From contig JAFDGZ010000036.1 in NCBI GenBank assembly GCA_019309045.1, positions 1-37,510 of the forward strand: 37,510 nucleotides of DNA, written 5' to 3'. This DNA comes from Deltaproteobacteria bacterium. GTDB lineage: Bacteria > Desulfobacterota > Syntrophobacteria > BM002. The notes under the pieces were generated by a model. That model made no database searches, was not told the DNA's origin, and saw only the letters and a program-made list of their open reading frames with translations. Shown in pieces: positions 24,910 to 32,931 of this stretch. Made by a program: the position numbers and the translations under genes. Numbering within the stretch: position 1 is the stretch's first letter; each line of letters starts with the position of its first letter.

Positions 24910-25858
24910 GACCCGCTACAATGCCTTGCGTTTAGCATTGGCCATCAGCCCCCGTGGCCCCTTGCTGGTCAAGGCGGGCGGTACTTCTGCTAACCCCACC
25001 TTGCCGGATATGCAGTTCGTGCGTACCTACCATCCTAAGAAGGGCGAGACGGTTTACATTCCCGGCTCATCCATCAAGGGCGTGGTGCGTGGCTTCGTGG
25101 AGAAGGCCCTGCGCACCGTGGATCCACACCCTGATCAACCAGGACCAAAGCATCACGATGATTGGCGGTGGGCCTGTGCGACTTTTGAAGCCAAGGAAGA
25201 GGAACGCAAGGACAAAATAAAATGGAATTGCCCAAGATTTCTGGATGAAGTGAGAGAAAAGATGGGGCGTGAGCTGCTTTCCTGGGAAATCTATGCCAAT
25301 TCCTGCGGTGCCTGCCGCATTTTCGGTCATACCCGTCTACGCGGTCGGGCGGCCTTTACCGACCTGATCCCAACCGACGAAGTAGCCACCGAAATCCGGT
25401 ACGGCGTGGCCATCTCCCGCCTGACCCACGCCGTGGCCCACGGCCCCTTTGAGATGGAAGCCGCGGTGACCGGAACCTTTAAAGGTCACCTGGTGCTGGA
25501 GAACTATGAAATCTGGCAGTTGGGACTGCTGGCTTCGGCCCTGGAGGCGATGAATCAAGGGTTGGTGAAGGTGGGCTTCGGCAAGAACCGGGGCTTCGGT
25601 GAGGTGGAGGTGACGGTAACAGAGGCGCGAATGGATGAAGTCGCTACCGCGGCGGACATGTCGGTGCTGCGGGGGTTGGGTGCCTTTGGCAACGGAAGCC
25701 AGCAGCAGGATTATGGCCTTTCCCCACCGGAGATGATGGAGGGATTGCCCGATCCGAAAAAGCGCGCCGATCTGGGCATCTACAGCCGTCGCATTTACGA
25801 CACCAAGGGCTGGCAGGTCATCGCACGAAAGGCGATCGCCGCGTTGAGCACAGGATGA
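24902..25858 (+). CDS. cas7: Cas7-like RAMP protein (III-D)
   Basis: A 318-residue Cas7 subunit. It has LPDMQFVRTYHP with Asp36 in the catalytic position, VYIPGSSIKGVVRGFVEK, SCGACRIFGHTRLRG and GFGKNRGFGEVEV near residue 228. A C-terminal extension of about 75 residues with no recognised domain follows. This is the third of four RAMP backbone genes in the operon. It ends at 25858, 11 bases before csx19. Confidence 0.88.
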   Translation: MHRTRYNALRLALAISPRGPLLVKAGGTSANPTLPDMQFVRTYHPKKGETVYIPGSSIKGVVRGFVEKALRTVDPHPDQPGPKHHDDWRWACATFEAKEEERKDKIKWNCPRFLDEVREKMGRELLSWEIYANSCGACRIFGHTRLRGRAAFTDLIPTDEVATEIRYGVAISRLTHAVAHGPFEMEAAVTGTFKGHLVLENYEIWQLGLLASALEAMNQGLVKVGFGKNRGFGEVEVTVTEARMDEVATAADMSVLRGLGAFGNGSQQQDYGLSPPEMMEGLPDPKKRADLGIYSRRIYDTKGWQVIARKAIAALSTG

Positions 25859-25869
25859 GGGAGGACCCG

Positions 25870-26313
25870 ATGGCAAGACAACAGGTGTATGCCTACTCCC
25901 TGGAAGGCTCCGTCGAAGACTTGAAGCAGTGGACGGAGGAATACCTTGGAACCTCAATGTGGCACTGGGTGGCCGATCCCGCGAGGCTGGAGGTGGGCGA
26001 AGGTCTGCCGATAGACTGGAAAGACCAGGGCTCTGCCTTCAACGAATGGGGTGAATTGCGCTGGTGGTGCCACAAGGATACCTACGAAGCCCTGCTGGTC
26101 ACCGAACAGACCGCAACAGGCTTGACCCCGCTCCCCGGCTTGTGGCAGGCGGAAATCCAGTCCGTCTTCTTGCAGAACCTGCGAGAACAGCGTGTGAACC
26201 CGAATTTCGTGGCCTATCCGGGGGGAAATGCTGCCGGGAAGATAGAAGTGCGGGTATGTTATCGAGACGGCACAGCGACCCTGGTCAGCCTGCGCAAGTT
26301 CTTGCCAGAATGA
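25870..26313 (+). CDS. csx19: Csx19-like protein (III-D)
   Basis: A 147-residue protein from the ATG at 25870, with GGGAGG 6 bases upstream. The WGELRWWCHKDTYEALLVTE stretch (residues about 57-76) and the position between cas7 genes of a III-D operon match Csx19 (TIGR03984). The other visible features are Trp-rich (WHWV, WKDQ, LWQAEI), suggesting a compact beta-rich fold. Its role is poorly defined; in cyanobacterial III-D complexes Csx19 is an accessory subunit. Confidence 0.7.
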   Translation: MARQQVYAYSLEGSVEDLKQWTEEYLGTSMWHWVADPARLEVGEGLPIDWKDQGSAFNEWGELRWWCHKDTYEALLVTEQTATGLTPLPGLWQAEIQSVFLQNLREQRVNPNFVAYPGGNAAGKIEVRVCYRDGTATLVSLRKFLPE

Positions 26314-26326
26314 GGAGAAATGAGCA

Positions 26327-27310
26327 ATGGCCCGACGTAGAAGACCACAACCGACAGAGCCCAAGCCGTTTTTTTCGATTTCGATTCAAGGGAAGCCGAG
26401 ACCAAAAAAAGAAGAACCTACTCCTCACGACCGCTTTAGCGAATGGAGCGGACGAATAGAGTTGGAGATCGAGGTGCTCTCCGATTACCTGTACGTAGGC
26501 AGCGGGAATTTCGACCTGTTTCCTCTGCAAAGACAGGACCAGGCTCGCTACACCATTGCCCGGCGCAACGGCGAACTGGTAATTCCTGGTACCGGCATCA
26601 AAGGCGCGGTGAGAAGCGTGGTGGAGGCCATCTCCAATTCATGCGTGCGGCTGTCAGCGCGAAGAGAAAGGGGGCCGGGGTCTCATCGCCCTTGCAGCGA
26701 CCCAAGCCGGTTGTGCCCGGCGTGTCGCCTGTTCGGCACCACTGGCTACCGGGGCCGGGCGCACTTCTCCGACGCTGTGCCTCTGGGAAATGTGGAGACA
26801 ACTACCATCAAGATTGCCGATCTGTGGCCCCCGCGCATTACCAGGGAGCGCAAGTTTTACCAGACCAAGGCTTTCCAGCCGCAGGACATGCGCCCTCAGA
26901 AAAACTACCGTTTCCTGGAGGTAGTACCCAAGGGAGCATACTTCAAAACCACGCTGTTTTTCGAGAACGCCACAACCGCCGAGATGGGTGTGTTAGTACG
27001 CGCTTTGGGACTGGCTTTGCACCCGGAAGAAGAGGGCAGCGAGGTTTACGCCTTCCCCATCAAAATCGGCGGCGCCAAGCCCCGCTGCCTGGGCAGTGTG
27101 CGTTTTCATCCGAAGAGGATTCAGGTGCTGTCCGCAACCGGCGACAGCCTGTTCCAGTCTCTGCTCACCGGCGGATATTCTCAGGGCATCAAGGCTCAGT
27201 TGCTGGAATGGCTGGCTAACACGTCATTGCTCGATCAAGAGGCCTGGACGGAGTTTCGGGAGAAAGCAAAGCCACAAACGGACGCGCCGTGTCCCAAGGA
27301 GATCTACTGA
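26327..27310 (+). CDS. cas7: Cas7-like RAMP protein, divergent (III-D)
   Basis: A 327-residue RAMP protein. A basic N-terminal tail (about 40 residues, ARRRRPQP) precedes the fold. Family marks are VGSGNFDLFP, LVIPGTGIKGAVRSVVE and LCPACRLFGTTGYRG. The usual Asp before the conserved Gly-Lys-Gly helix is not clear, so RNA cleavage by this subunit is doubtful. The C-terminal 100 residues resemble those of Cas7 units that cap the complex. Its TGA overlaps the next ATG. Confidence 0.85.
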   Translation: MARRRRPQPTEPKPFFSISIQGKPRPKKEEPTPHDRFSEWSGRIELEIEVLSDYLYVGSGNFDLFPLQRQDQARYTIARRNGELVIPGTGIKGAVRSVVEAISNSCVRLSARRERGPGSHRPCSDPSRLCPACRLFGTTGYRGRAHFSDAVPLGNVETTTIKIADLWPPRITRERKFYQTKAFQPQDMRPQKNYRFLEVVPKGAYFKTTLFFENATTAEMGVLVRALGLALHPEEEGSEVYAFPIKIGGAKPRCLGSVRFHPKRIQVLSATGDSLFQSLLTGGYSQGIKAQLLEWLANTSLLDQEAWTEFREKAKPQTDAPCPKEIY

Positions 27311-27630
27311 TGGTCAGTGTGGATGAGCAGATTCAACTGGCGGAACAGATTGCCAAACAGTTGCCAGAGGTCACCCGCAATGAGTGGGTGCGCTGGATGC
27401 AGGTCGCCAACCAGCGTGGTCTGGATTACGCGATTCGCTATGCAGAACGGCTCTCCGCGGATCCCACGATGCGCCCGGCTATCCAGCGAGCCAATCGGTT
27501 GATTGCACGAGCCGTTCGGTCCCACCAGCAAGCCTTAAAGCGTTTAGACCGAAAGAGCCAGGAAGCCGTCCTGGGATATGTCGCGTGGTTGTTGAAGATC
27601 GGCGCTCTACGTGGATCTTTACGTGCCTGA
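27310..27630 (+). CDS. Uncharacterised helical protein inside the III-D operon
   Basis: A 106-residue protein predicted to be almost wholly alpha-helical (EQIQLAEQIAKQLPEVTRN, RGLDYAIRYAERLSADPTMR, QQALKRLDRKSQEAVLGYV). I do not recognise a family. It overlaps the preceding cas7 stop by one base (TGATG) and lies 12 bases before the PIN gene, so it is co-translated with both. Two ideas fit: an extra small (Cas11-like) subunit, or the antitoxin partner of the PIN protein. Basic residues are plentiful (RRAIQRAN-like stretches), which is compatible with nucleic-acid binding. Confidence 0.75.
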   Translation: MVSVDEQIQLAEQIAKQLPEVTRNEWVRWMQVANQRGLDYAIRYAERLSADPTMRPAIQRANRLIARAVRSHQQALKRLDRKSQEAVLGYVAWLLKIGALRGSLRA

Positions 27631-27642
27631 TGGAGTGTAGCC

Positions 27643-28077
27643 ATGCGATTCGTGTTCGACACCAGCGTGCTCGTGGACTACTTGCGAGACGACGAAATGG
27701 CTGCTAATGCCCTGTTTGTGGCTACGGAAAAGGGGAACGTGTTCATCAGCCTGATCAGCTTTATGGAGCTATGGCTCTCGCACAACAGGAGCAACGCGGA
27801 GATCCAAGAGGAAATAGCGGCATTACAAGAACTGTGTAAGAGATTGGAAATCAGAATCGTCCCATGCACACACCGCTCGCAACAACAGGCTCTGGCTTTA
27901 CTGGAGCGCAATCGTTCTCCGTTGGGAAGGAATGCCCTGCCGGATAGCCTGATCATAGCCACAGGAATAACTCGGCGGGCCTACTTAGTGACAAGAGATG
28001 GGCATTGGTTTGATGTTGCTGGGAGTACACGGGAACTTCGAGTGCTATCGCCAGAAGAACTGGTGGAGGAGCTCTGA
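27643..28077 (+). CDS. PIN-domain nuclease (VapC-like) inside the III-D operon
   Basis: A 144-residue PIN protein with the acidic set of the family: Asp6 in FVFDTSVLVDYL, Glu42 in SFMELW, Asp101 in LPDSLIIATG and Asp119 in VTRDGHWF. The length is that of VapC toxins, which cleave tRNA or rRNA. It follows the 106-residue gene by 12 bases and is followed 2 bases later by the NE0113-family gene, so it belongs to the CRISPR transcript. It may be an addiction toxin tied to the locus or an effector of the type III response; sequence cannot decide. Confidence 0.87.
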   Translation: MRFVFDTSVLVDYLRDDEMAANALFVATEKGNVFISLISFMELWLSHNRSNAEIQEEIAALQELCKRLEIRIVPCTHRSQQQALALLERNRSPLGRNALPDSLIIATGITRRAYLVTRDGHWFDVAGSTRELRVLSPEELVEEL

Positions 28078-28079
28078 CA

Positions 28080-29090
28080 ATGGCAAGAAAACTCCTCATC
28101 GCCACCCTGGGCACCGCACCCGCCGTCATCACTGAAGCCATTGACCTGCTGACCGAGCAAAACGTCCGGCCGGATGGGGTGCAGTTGCTCACCACAATGG
28201 ATTCAGACGTTCAAGAAAGCTGCAACCTGTTGCTTGAGCACCTACCTGCTCACGATGGCATCGCCTGGGTCGACCCGGTTCCTATTGCTGCCTACGGGGA
28301 TATGGATACCCCAGATGCCGCAGTCGAGTTTATGCAGGTGGCCTGCCGCCTTTTGAAAACGTATCGGGATGCCGGTTACCGCCTTTTCGTGAGCATTGCC
28401 GGTGGCAGGAAGGCCATGTCGGCCCTGCTGGCCCTGGGCGTCCAGTTTTACGGCGCAGAGCGGTTGTTCCACGTGTGGGTTCCGCCGTGGATTGAAGCGG
28501 AGGGCGAGATCACCAATCTACGGAAGTGGAAGGACTTCCCGGACAAGATCAACGAAGCATTGCATCCATCGTTGGATGTAGAGGAAAGCGATCGCCCCCG
28601 CATTGTGGATTTGCCCTTCATTGGCCTGTTCCCACTGTTGAACGACATCCGGGCAGCTCTACAGGGGGAAGCAGCACCCCCAAGGGAAATCAAGCAACTG
28701 CTGATTGCAAACGCACTCTTGACAGGTCAGGGGGAGCCAACTCCGATGGGCCAAACGGTTGCTGTCATCCTGGAGGGTGTAGAAGGCCTGCCGCCGGCCC
28801 GTCAGGAAGAGTGCAAGGTGTCCATCGCCAAACATCACTTTTCCAACAGGTTGGAACGCTTTGCCTGGGAACTGTGTGGACGTTTCCCTTACGTCACCAA
28901 GATTCGCAGCGGTGAATGGCGGAGCGGTGAGGGCAAGGTGAAAGTAGAGTCTCCCAACATCATCCGCGTCTTTGCACCGCTGGGAACCGATTTCCCCTTG
29001 CAACTTATCCTAACCACCACGGCCACCAGCGAGGGGCAACTGGAGGCGGCAAGGCGGGACGTTGAGCGGTATCTCCGGAGGAGAAGATAA
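28080..29090 (+). CDS. CARF protein of the NE0113 (TIGR02584) family
   Basis: A 336-residue protein. The N-terminal CARF-like domain carries LLIATLGTAPAVITEAI (motif I at residues 5-21) and VSIAGGRKAMSALLALG (motif II, 104-120), both typical of the NE0113 family of CRISPR-associated proteins. These bind cyclic oligoadenylate. The C-terminal half (about 190-336) is not recognised by me and has no R-x4-6-H HEPN motif. A ring nuclease or signal-dependent effector role is inferred. It is coupled to the PIN gene and the CARF-HTH gene. Confidence 0.82.
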   Translation: MARKLLIATLGTAPAVITEAIDLLTEQNVRPDGVQLLTTMDSDVQESCNLLLEHLPAHDGIAWVDPVPIAAYGDMDTPDAAVEFMQVACRLLKTYRDAGYRLFVSIAGGRKAMSALLALGVQFYGAERLFHVWVPPWIEAEGEITNLRKWKDFPDKINEALHPSLDVEESDRPRIVDLPFIGLFPLLNDIRAALQGEAAPPREIKQLLIANALLTGQGEPTPMGQTVAVILEGVEGLPPARQEECKVSIAKHHFSNRLERFAWELCGRFPYVTKIRSGEWRSGEGKVKVESPNIIRVFAPLGTDFPLQLILTTTATSEGQLEAARRDVERYLRRRR

Positions 29091-29093
29091 GAA

Positions 29094-30065
29094 ATGGGCG
29101 TCTACCACCTTATGGGCCTCGGCCGCTCCGCGGGCACCGTCATCGGGCCATTGACCTATTTGGCTCACCGTTACGAGCGCTGGAATGCCGATGACCGGCG
29201 CTTCTTCGCCCGCTCCGGTGAGGCCCGTCAGCGCCAGGCCGGCGTAAAGGTCGGCGATGTGCAGGCACTGGTCCTTTTCACCACGCCGGAAGTGCTGAGT
29301 GGCCAGGTCGCGGCCATTGGCTATGTGGACAACCAACGGGGCGAAATCGCAAAGGGCCCCGCAAAAGACGGCGGGCGAATGAAAGAAATCCTGCGGGACC
29401 TGCTCTGCCGCGAATGGCCGGCCATCAGTGGTGGGCGCACCGTCGGCACCATCTTCTGGTGCGAAGTGGACCGCCGGGACATCCGCACCACCTACGAGAG
29501 AGTTATCCAGGTCGTGGCTGCGCTGGCTGGAGTCGGTGGTCAGGGAAAGGAGATGTGGGCCAACCTGACCGGCGGCAACAACGTCATCAACGCCGCCCTG
29601 GAACTGGCCGCCATACTCTCAGGCGACGTGGCCCGGATTTACTACGTCCAGGCCGAGAACCCCGAGGCCGAAAAATGCGTGCGCTACACCGCCGAGAACG
29701 GCTATTGGGTGGAGTTGCCGGTGATGCCGCTGGCATTGGGCCGACTGAGCCAGGCCATCATTAATCTGCTGGCAAATCAGGGTGCGCTCGACCTGAAGAA
29801 CCTGTACAGCCTCCTGAAGAACGACTACTGGGACCTGAGCCGGGGGCTCACATCAGAGGAGGTACTGCGGGAGGAATACCTCTCTCCGATCTGGAAACAG
29901 GGCCTCATTGCTGAAACCCCCGATGGCTATGTCGTCGGCCCCCAGTGGGAGGTGATCCAGCCTTATCAGGAGGTTCTGAAAAAGGCTCTCGAAAACCCTG
30001 TGCCTATCGAGCAATTGGCAAAACAGCAACCTTGGCTCGAGAAAGAAAAGCTTCCTCTGACCTAA
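29094..30065 (+). CDS. CARF-HTH protein (possible cOA-responsive regulator)
   Basis: A 323-residue protein. Residues 1-205 look like a CARF fold: YHLMGLGRSAG at the start, and EMWANLTGGNNVINAALELAA at 153-173, the second ligand motif. Residues 218-290 resemble a winged helix (LSQAIINLLANQGALDLKNL, then a wing near ETPDGYVVGPQWE). No nuclease motif is seen. Csa3-type CARF-HTH regulators switch CRISPR transcription in response to cyclic oligoadenylates; a similar role is likely but unproven. GGAG lies about 8 bases before the ATG; the gap to the preceding gene is 3 bases. Confidence 0.7.
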   Translation: MGVYHLMGLGRSAGTVIGPLTYLAHRYERWNADDRRFFARSGEARQRQAGVKVGDVQALVLFTTPEVLSGQVAAIGYVDNQRGEIAKGPAKDGGRMKEILRDLLCREWPAISGGRTVGTIFWCEVDRRDIRTTYERVIQVVAALAGVGGQGKEMWANLTGGNNVINAALELAAILSGDVARIYYVQAENPEAEKCVRYTAENGYWVELPVMPLALGRLSQAIINLLANQGALDLKNLYSLLKNDYWDLSRGLTSEEVLREEYLSPIWKQGLIAETPDGYVVGPQWEVIQPYQEVLKKALENPVPIEQLAKQQPWLEKEKLPLT

Positions 30066-30127
30066 ACAAGAGGGAACACATTGTCATCACCTATTCTAGC
30101 GAAGATCTTTACCGGAGGTAGATGTCT

Positions 30128-30517
30128 ATGATTATTCTCAACTTCTCCCACCCCCTCACCCCAGACCAGCTACAGCAGGTGGAAACATTCACCGGCCAGG
30201 AGGTGGAGCAGGTGATGGAAGTCAATAGCCACATACACCCCCAGGGGGATATTTTACCTCAGGTGGTCAGGATGGCCGATGAGTGTGCTCTTTCACCTGC
30301 TGAGTGGCAGACTCTTCCCCTGTTGGTGAATCCACCGTCACTGAACTTTGTGGCCGTGGCCCTATTGGCGGAACTTCATGGGAGGTGTGGATACTTTCCT
30401 GCCCATTTGCGATTGAGGCCGGTGTCGGGCGCCATGCCACCTCGGTATGAAGTGGCAGAAATATTGGATTTGCAGGCGTTGCGCGAGGCTGCGCGGCAAA
30501 ACAGGTGGCGACCATGA
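30128..30517 (+). CDS. csx15: Csx15-family CRISPR accessory protein
   Basis: A 129-residue protein starting MIILNFSHPLTPDQLQQVE. The ATG at 30128 is preferred to the one at 30122 because GGAGGT lies 8 bases before it. FSHPLT, the TGQEVEQVMEV segment, EWQTLPLLVNPPSLN and VALLAELHGRCGYFP make it a Csx15 member. Recent work groups Csx15 with ring nucleases that destroy cyclic oligoadenylates, which would switch the response off. It sits 62 bases after the CARF-HTH gene. Confidence 0.78.
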   Translation: MIILNFSHPLTPDQLQQVETFTGQEVEQVMEVNSHIHPQGDILPQVVRMADECALSPAEWQTLPLLVNPPSLNFVAVALLAELHGRCGYFPAHLRLRPVSGAMPPRYEVAEILDLQALREAARQNRWRP

Positions 30518-30570
30518 CGCTGAAGAGAGAGGGGCTGGACCAGTGTAATCAATCATGAAAGGAAAATGTA

Positions 30571-30963
30571 ATGAACCGTTCTCGTGACTGGTGGATTCAG
30601 GCCCAGGCGGATTTGCGCCATGCCCAAAACGCCCTGGAAGATGGCGATTACGACTGGGCCTGCTTTGCTGCCCACCAGGCGGCGGAAAAGGCCTTGAAGG
30701 CCATTTTTGAACAACGCCAGCAAAAGGTGTGGGGCCACTCCGTGACCCGTATGTTGCAGGTATTGCAGGAAGAGGGTGTTACTGTTGGCGATGACCTTTT
30801 GGATGCCGCCAGGACCCTGGATAAACATTACATCCCCACCCGCTATCCTAACGGTCTTGAACAGGGCGCACCCACCGAGTTCTACACCAGAAAGGAAGCC
30901 GAGGATGCCATCAGCTATTCGCAAAAAATCCTACGGTTCAGTGACCATCTACTCGGTGGATAA
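30571..30963 (+). CDS. HEPN-domain protein (HepT-like partner of an MNT gene)
   Basis: A 130-residue HEPN protein: WWIQAQADLRHAQNALEDGD, CFAAHQAAEKALKAIFE and the DKHYIPTRYPNG segment place it in the HEPN family found next to minimal nucleotidyltransferases. The R-x4-6-H RNase motif of the HepT toxin is not seen; the YIPTRYPNG element is characteristic of another subgroup. It overlaps the nucleotidyltransferase gene downstream, forming a HEPN/MNT pair between the III-D operon and the I-B operon. Confidence 0.87.
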   Translation: MNRSRDWWIQAQADLRHAQNALEDGDYDWACFAAHQAAEKALKAIFEQRQQKVWGHSVTRMLQVLQEEGVTVGDDLLDAARTLDKHYIPTRYPNGLEQGAPTEFYTRKEAEDAISYSQKILRFSDHLLGG

Positions 30964-31339
30964 GGAGCTGGTCACCCAGGCACTAAACGGGTTTGTGGCC
31001 GCCTGCCGGCAGCGGCCGGAAGTATTGGCCGTGGTACTTTTTGGCTCCTTTGCGGGGAATTGGTTTGGAGTGGGCAGCGACGTGGACATCTTGATCATTC
31101 TTGAGGACAGCCCGTTACCATTCCTGCACCGCCTCCCGTTATATCAACCGGCAAGTTTTCCGTTGGATGTTGATGTCTTTCCATATACCTGGAAGGAAGT
31201 CCAAGCCGGACAAGCAGTTGCCAGAGAGGCACTGAGCACCGGCCGCGTCTTGTGGCAGCGGGAAGGCGTGGATCTGACCTCCAGCTTTGAACCGGCATGG
31301 AATGGCGAAGGACAAAGACCGTCACCCCGCAGCCGATGA
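30905..31339 (+). CDS. Minimal nucleotidyltransferase (MNT)
   Basis: A 144-residue protein if started at the ATG at 30905, overlapping the HEPN gene by 59 bases; GTG codons at 30941 and 30956 are alternatives. The catalytic motif GS-x10-DxD is intact (GSFAGNWFGVGSDVDI), as expected for an MntA-type antitoxin that adds AMP to its HEPN partner, and a third acidic residue is in FPLDVDVF. The last 20 residues look unstructured. It stands 67 bases before cas8 on the same strand. Confidence 0.87.
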   Translation: MPSAIRKKSYGSVTIYSVDKELVTQALNGFVAACRQRPEVLAVVLFGSFAGNWFGVGSDVDILIILEDSPLPFLHRLPLYQPASFPLDVDVFPYTWKEVQAGQAVAREALSTGRVLWQREGVDLTSSFEPAWNGEGQRPSPRSR

Positions 31340-31405
31340 GTCTAGCCTTTTCCGGCCCGGCTTTTCTGAGGCTCATTAGTTCATTGACCCAAAGGAGGTG
31401 ATGAA

Positions 31406-32893
31406 ATGCCGTCTTTTACCGGTCATCCCCTGGTGGATGTGGTGGATGTGGGCCTTGCCACGATTACGGCCTTTGCTGGCAAGACGAGACCCGAGGATCT
31501 GAGCGAACAAGACTATGACGCCATAGCAGACTACATGGCCCAGAACTACGTGGTAAATCCACTGAAGTCGTTTCTGACCGTGGCTTTTCCCAACAGCGGG
31601 TTTACTCAGCCAGCCTTTGAGAAGACTCCTGAAAGGCGGGAAGCCTATGCTGAGCGGGTTTTGAGGGGCTACAGAAGAAGGACTCCTGCTCTTTCCGGCG
31701 AGCGGTGCGTATTCACAGGACTCCCACCGATAGGCTTGGCACTCGATGACAAGAATAAACTGCCGCCCGGAAGGGCCTTCAGGCAACACATTCCCATGGT
31801 TACAGGGGAAGACGTCATCAATTTTCACCCTTACGGCGATGCAGGTATCCCGGTCTCAGGGATAGCCCTCCTGGCGATCCAGGCATTCCCGCTTGGCTGC
31901 TCCAAGGTGGCAGGGAAACTGCTGGCAGTGCACAGTGATGACGAAGACCTGATGGTATGTTTCGCCAAACGGTTTCTTCAAGCCAACCGCAAGCACATTC
32001 TTGCAGCCCAGGCAGCGGAGTTGAAAAAACTTCCAGAACCCACTCATAGGGTAGGGACCTTGCTAGTGGGAAGCCTCTTGGAAATCGAAGACGAACGCCT
32101 TGCCACCGGCCGTGACCCTGAAATCCCGGCCTCTGTCACAGCATATCATCTGAGCAACAGCGGCCAGGGTGTGGATCTCTCTATCTATCACCTACCCCTG
32201 GAGGTGGGAGGCTTTCTACGGCTGGCTTTGACTCCTCGATATCGGCAGCAATGGGATAAGATCAGGCAGCGAGGGTGGGAAATAGTGGCAGCCCGCAAGA
32301 AGGCGAAGAAGGGATCGGCGGAGCCTGAACCGCCCAGCTATAACACGCTGTATGAAGATCTGCTCCGGTTGCCAGACAATACTTCTGTATTTATCCGCAC
32401 CTATTTCTTGAGAACACCGCAGCGAACACGAAGACCGGGTGATCCACGAGCCGAATACTCCATCCGGGGTGAGACGGACTTGATATCGTGGCCCCTGACA
32501 GAACAATTCCTAAGAAAGGTGGTGCTTATGGATCAGGTTAGAATCAATCATATCAGGACGTTGGGGGATAGGCTTGCCCATTATGTAAAGGAGGAGAACG
32601 ATCGGCGTTTCTTCCACACCTTTTTGACCACGAACCGGTATACGGATCTACGGCTGGCCCTTATTAAAGCAGGGCATGCAAGAGTCCGTAAGGGCCAGGC
32701 GCCGCTTATCACTTTTGATCAATTTATAGCCGTATTCGAACAAGGCGAAAACTTGCCGCAACAGGATTGGAGGTTTGCCCGCGACCTTGTGCTCATTCGT
32801 ATGATCGAACAATTATACCAGAGCGGCTGGGTCAAGGAGCATGCAGATGAACTGGGAGAGGTTGAAGATAGCGCTGAAGCTATCAATAGCTAG
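31406..32893 (+). CDS. cas8b1: Cas8b1/Cst1 large subunit (type I-B)
   Basis: A 495-residue Cascade large subunit of the Cst1 type, recognised by FTGHPLVDVVDVGLATITAF, the RCVFTGLPP segment near residue 97 and LPPGRAFRQHIPMVTGEDVI. The pair of CxxC motifs usual in Cst1 is reduced to single cysteines here. Nine bases are tandemly duplicated at about 31424-31450, giving VDVVDV where the remnant at 18829 has only VDV. It is the first gene of the I-B operon; GGAGGTGATG precedes the ATG at 31406. The order cas8-cas7-cas5-cas3-cas6 is that of Tneap-type I-B loci. Confidence 0.85.
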   Translation: MPSFTGHPLVDVVDVGLATITAFAGKTRPEDLSEQDYDAIADYMAQNYVVNPLKSFLTVAFPNSGFTQPAFEKTPERREAYAERVLRGYRRRTPALSGERCVFTGLPPIGLALDDKNKLPPGRAFRQHIPMVTGEDVINFHPYGDAGIPVSGIALLAIQAFPLGCSKVAGKLLAVHSDDEDLMVCFAKRFLQANRKHILAAQAAELKKLPEPTHRVGTLLVGSLLEIEDERLATGRDPEIPASVTAYHLSNSGQGVDLSIYHLPLEVGGFLRLALTPRYRQQWDKIRQRGWEIVAARKKAKKGSAEPEPPSYNTLYEDLLRLPDNTSVFIRTYFLRTPQRTRRPGDPRAEYSIRGETDLISWPLTEQFLRKVVLMDQVRINHIRTLGDRLAHYVKEENDRRFFHTFLTTNRYTDLRLALIKAGHARVRKGQAPLITFDQFIAVFEQGENLPQQDWRFARDLVLIRMIEQLYQSGWVKEHADELGEVEDSAEAINS

Positions 32894-32931
32894 ATGAAGG
32901 CATAAAACTATTTGCAGAGGAGGTTAGGGTA

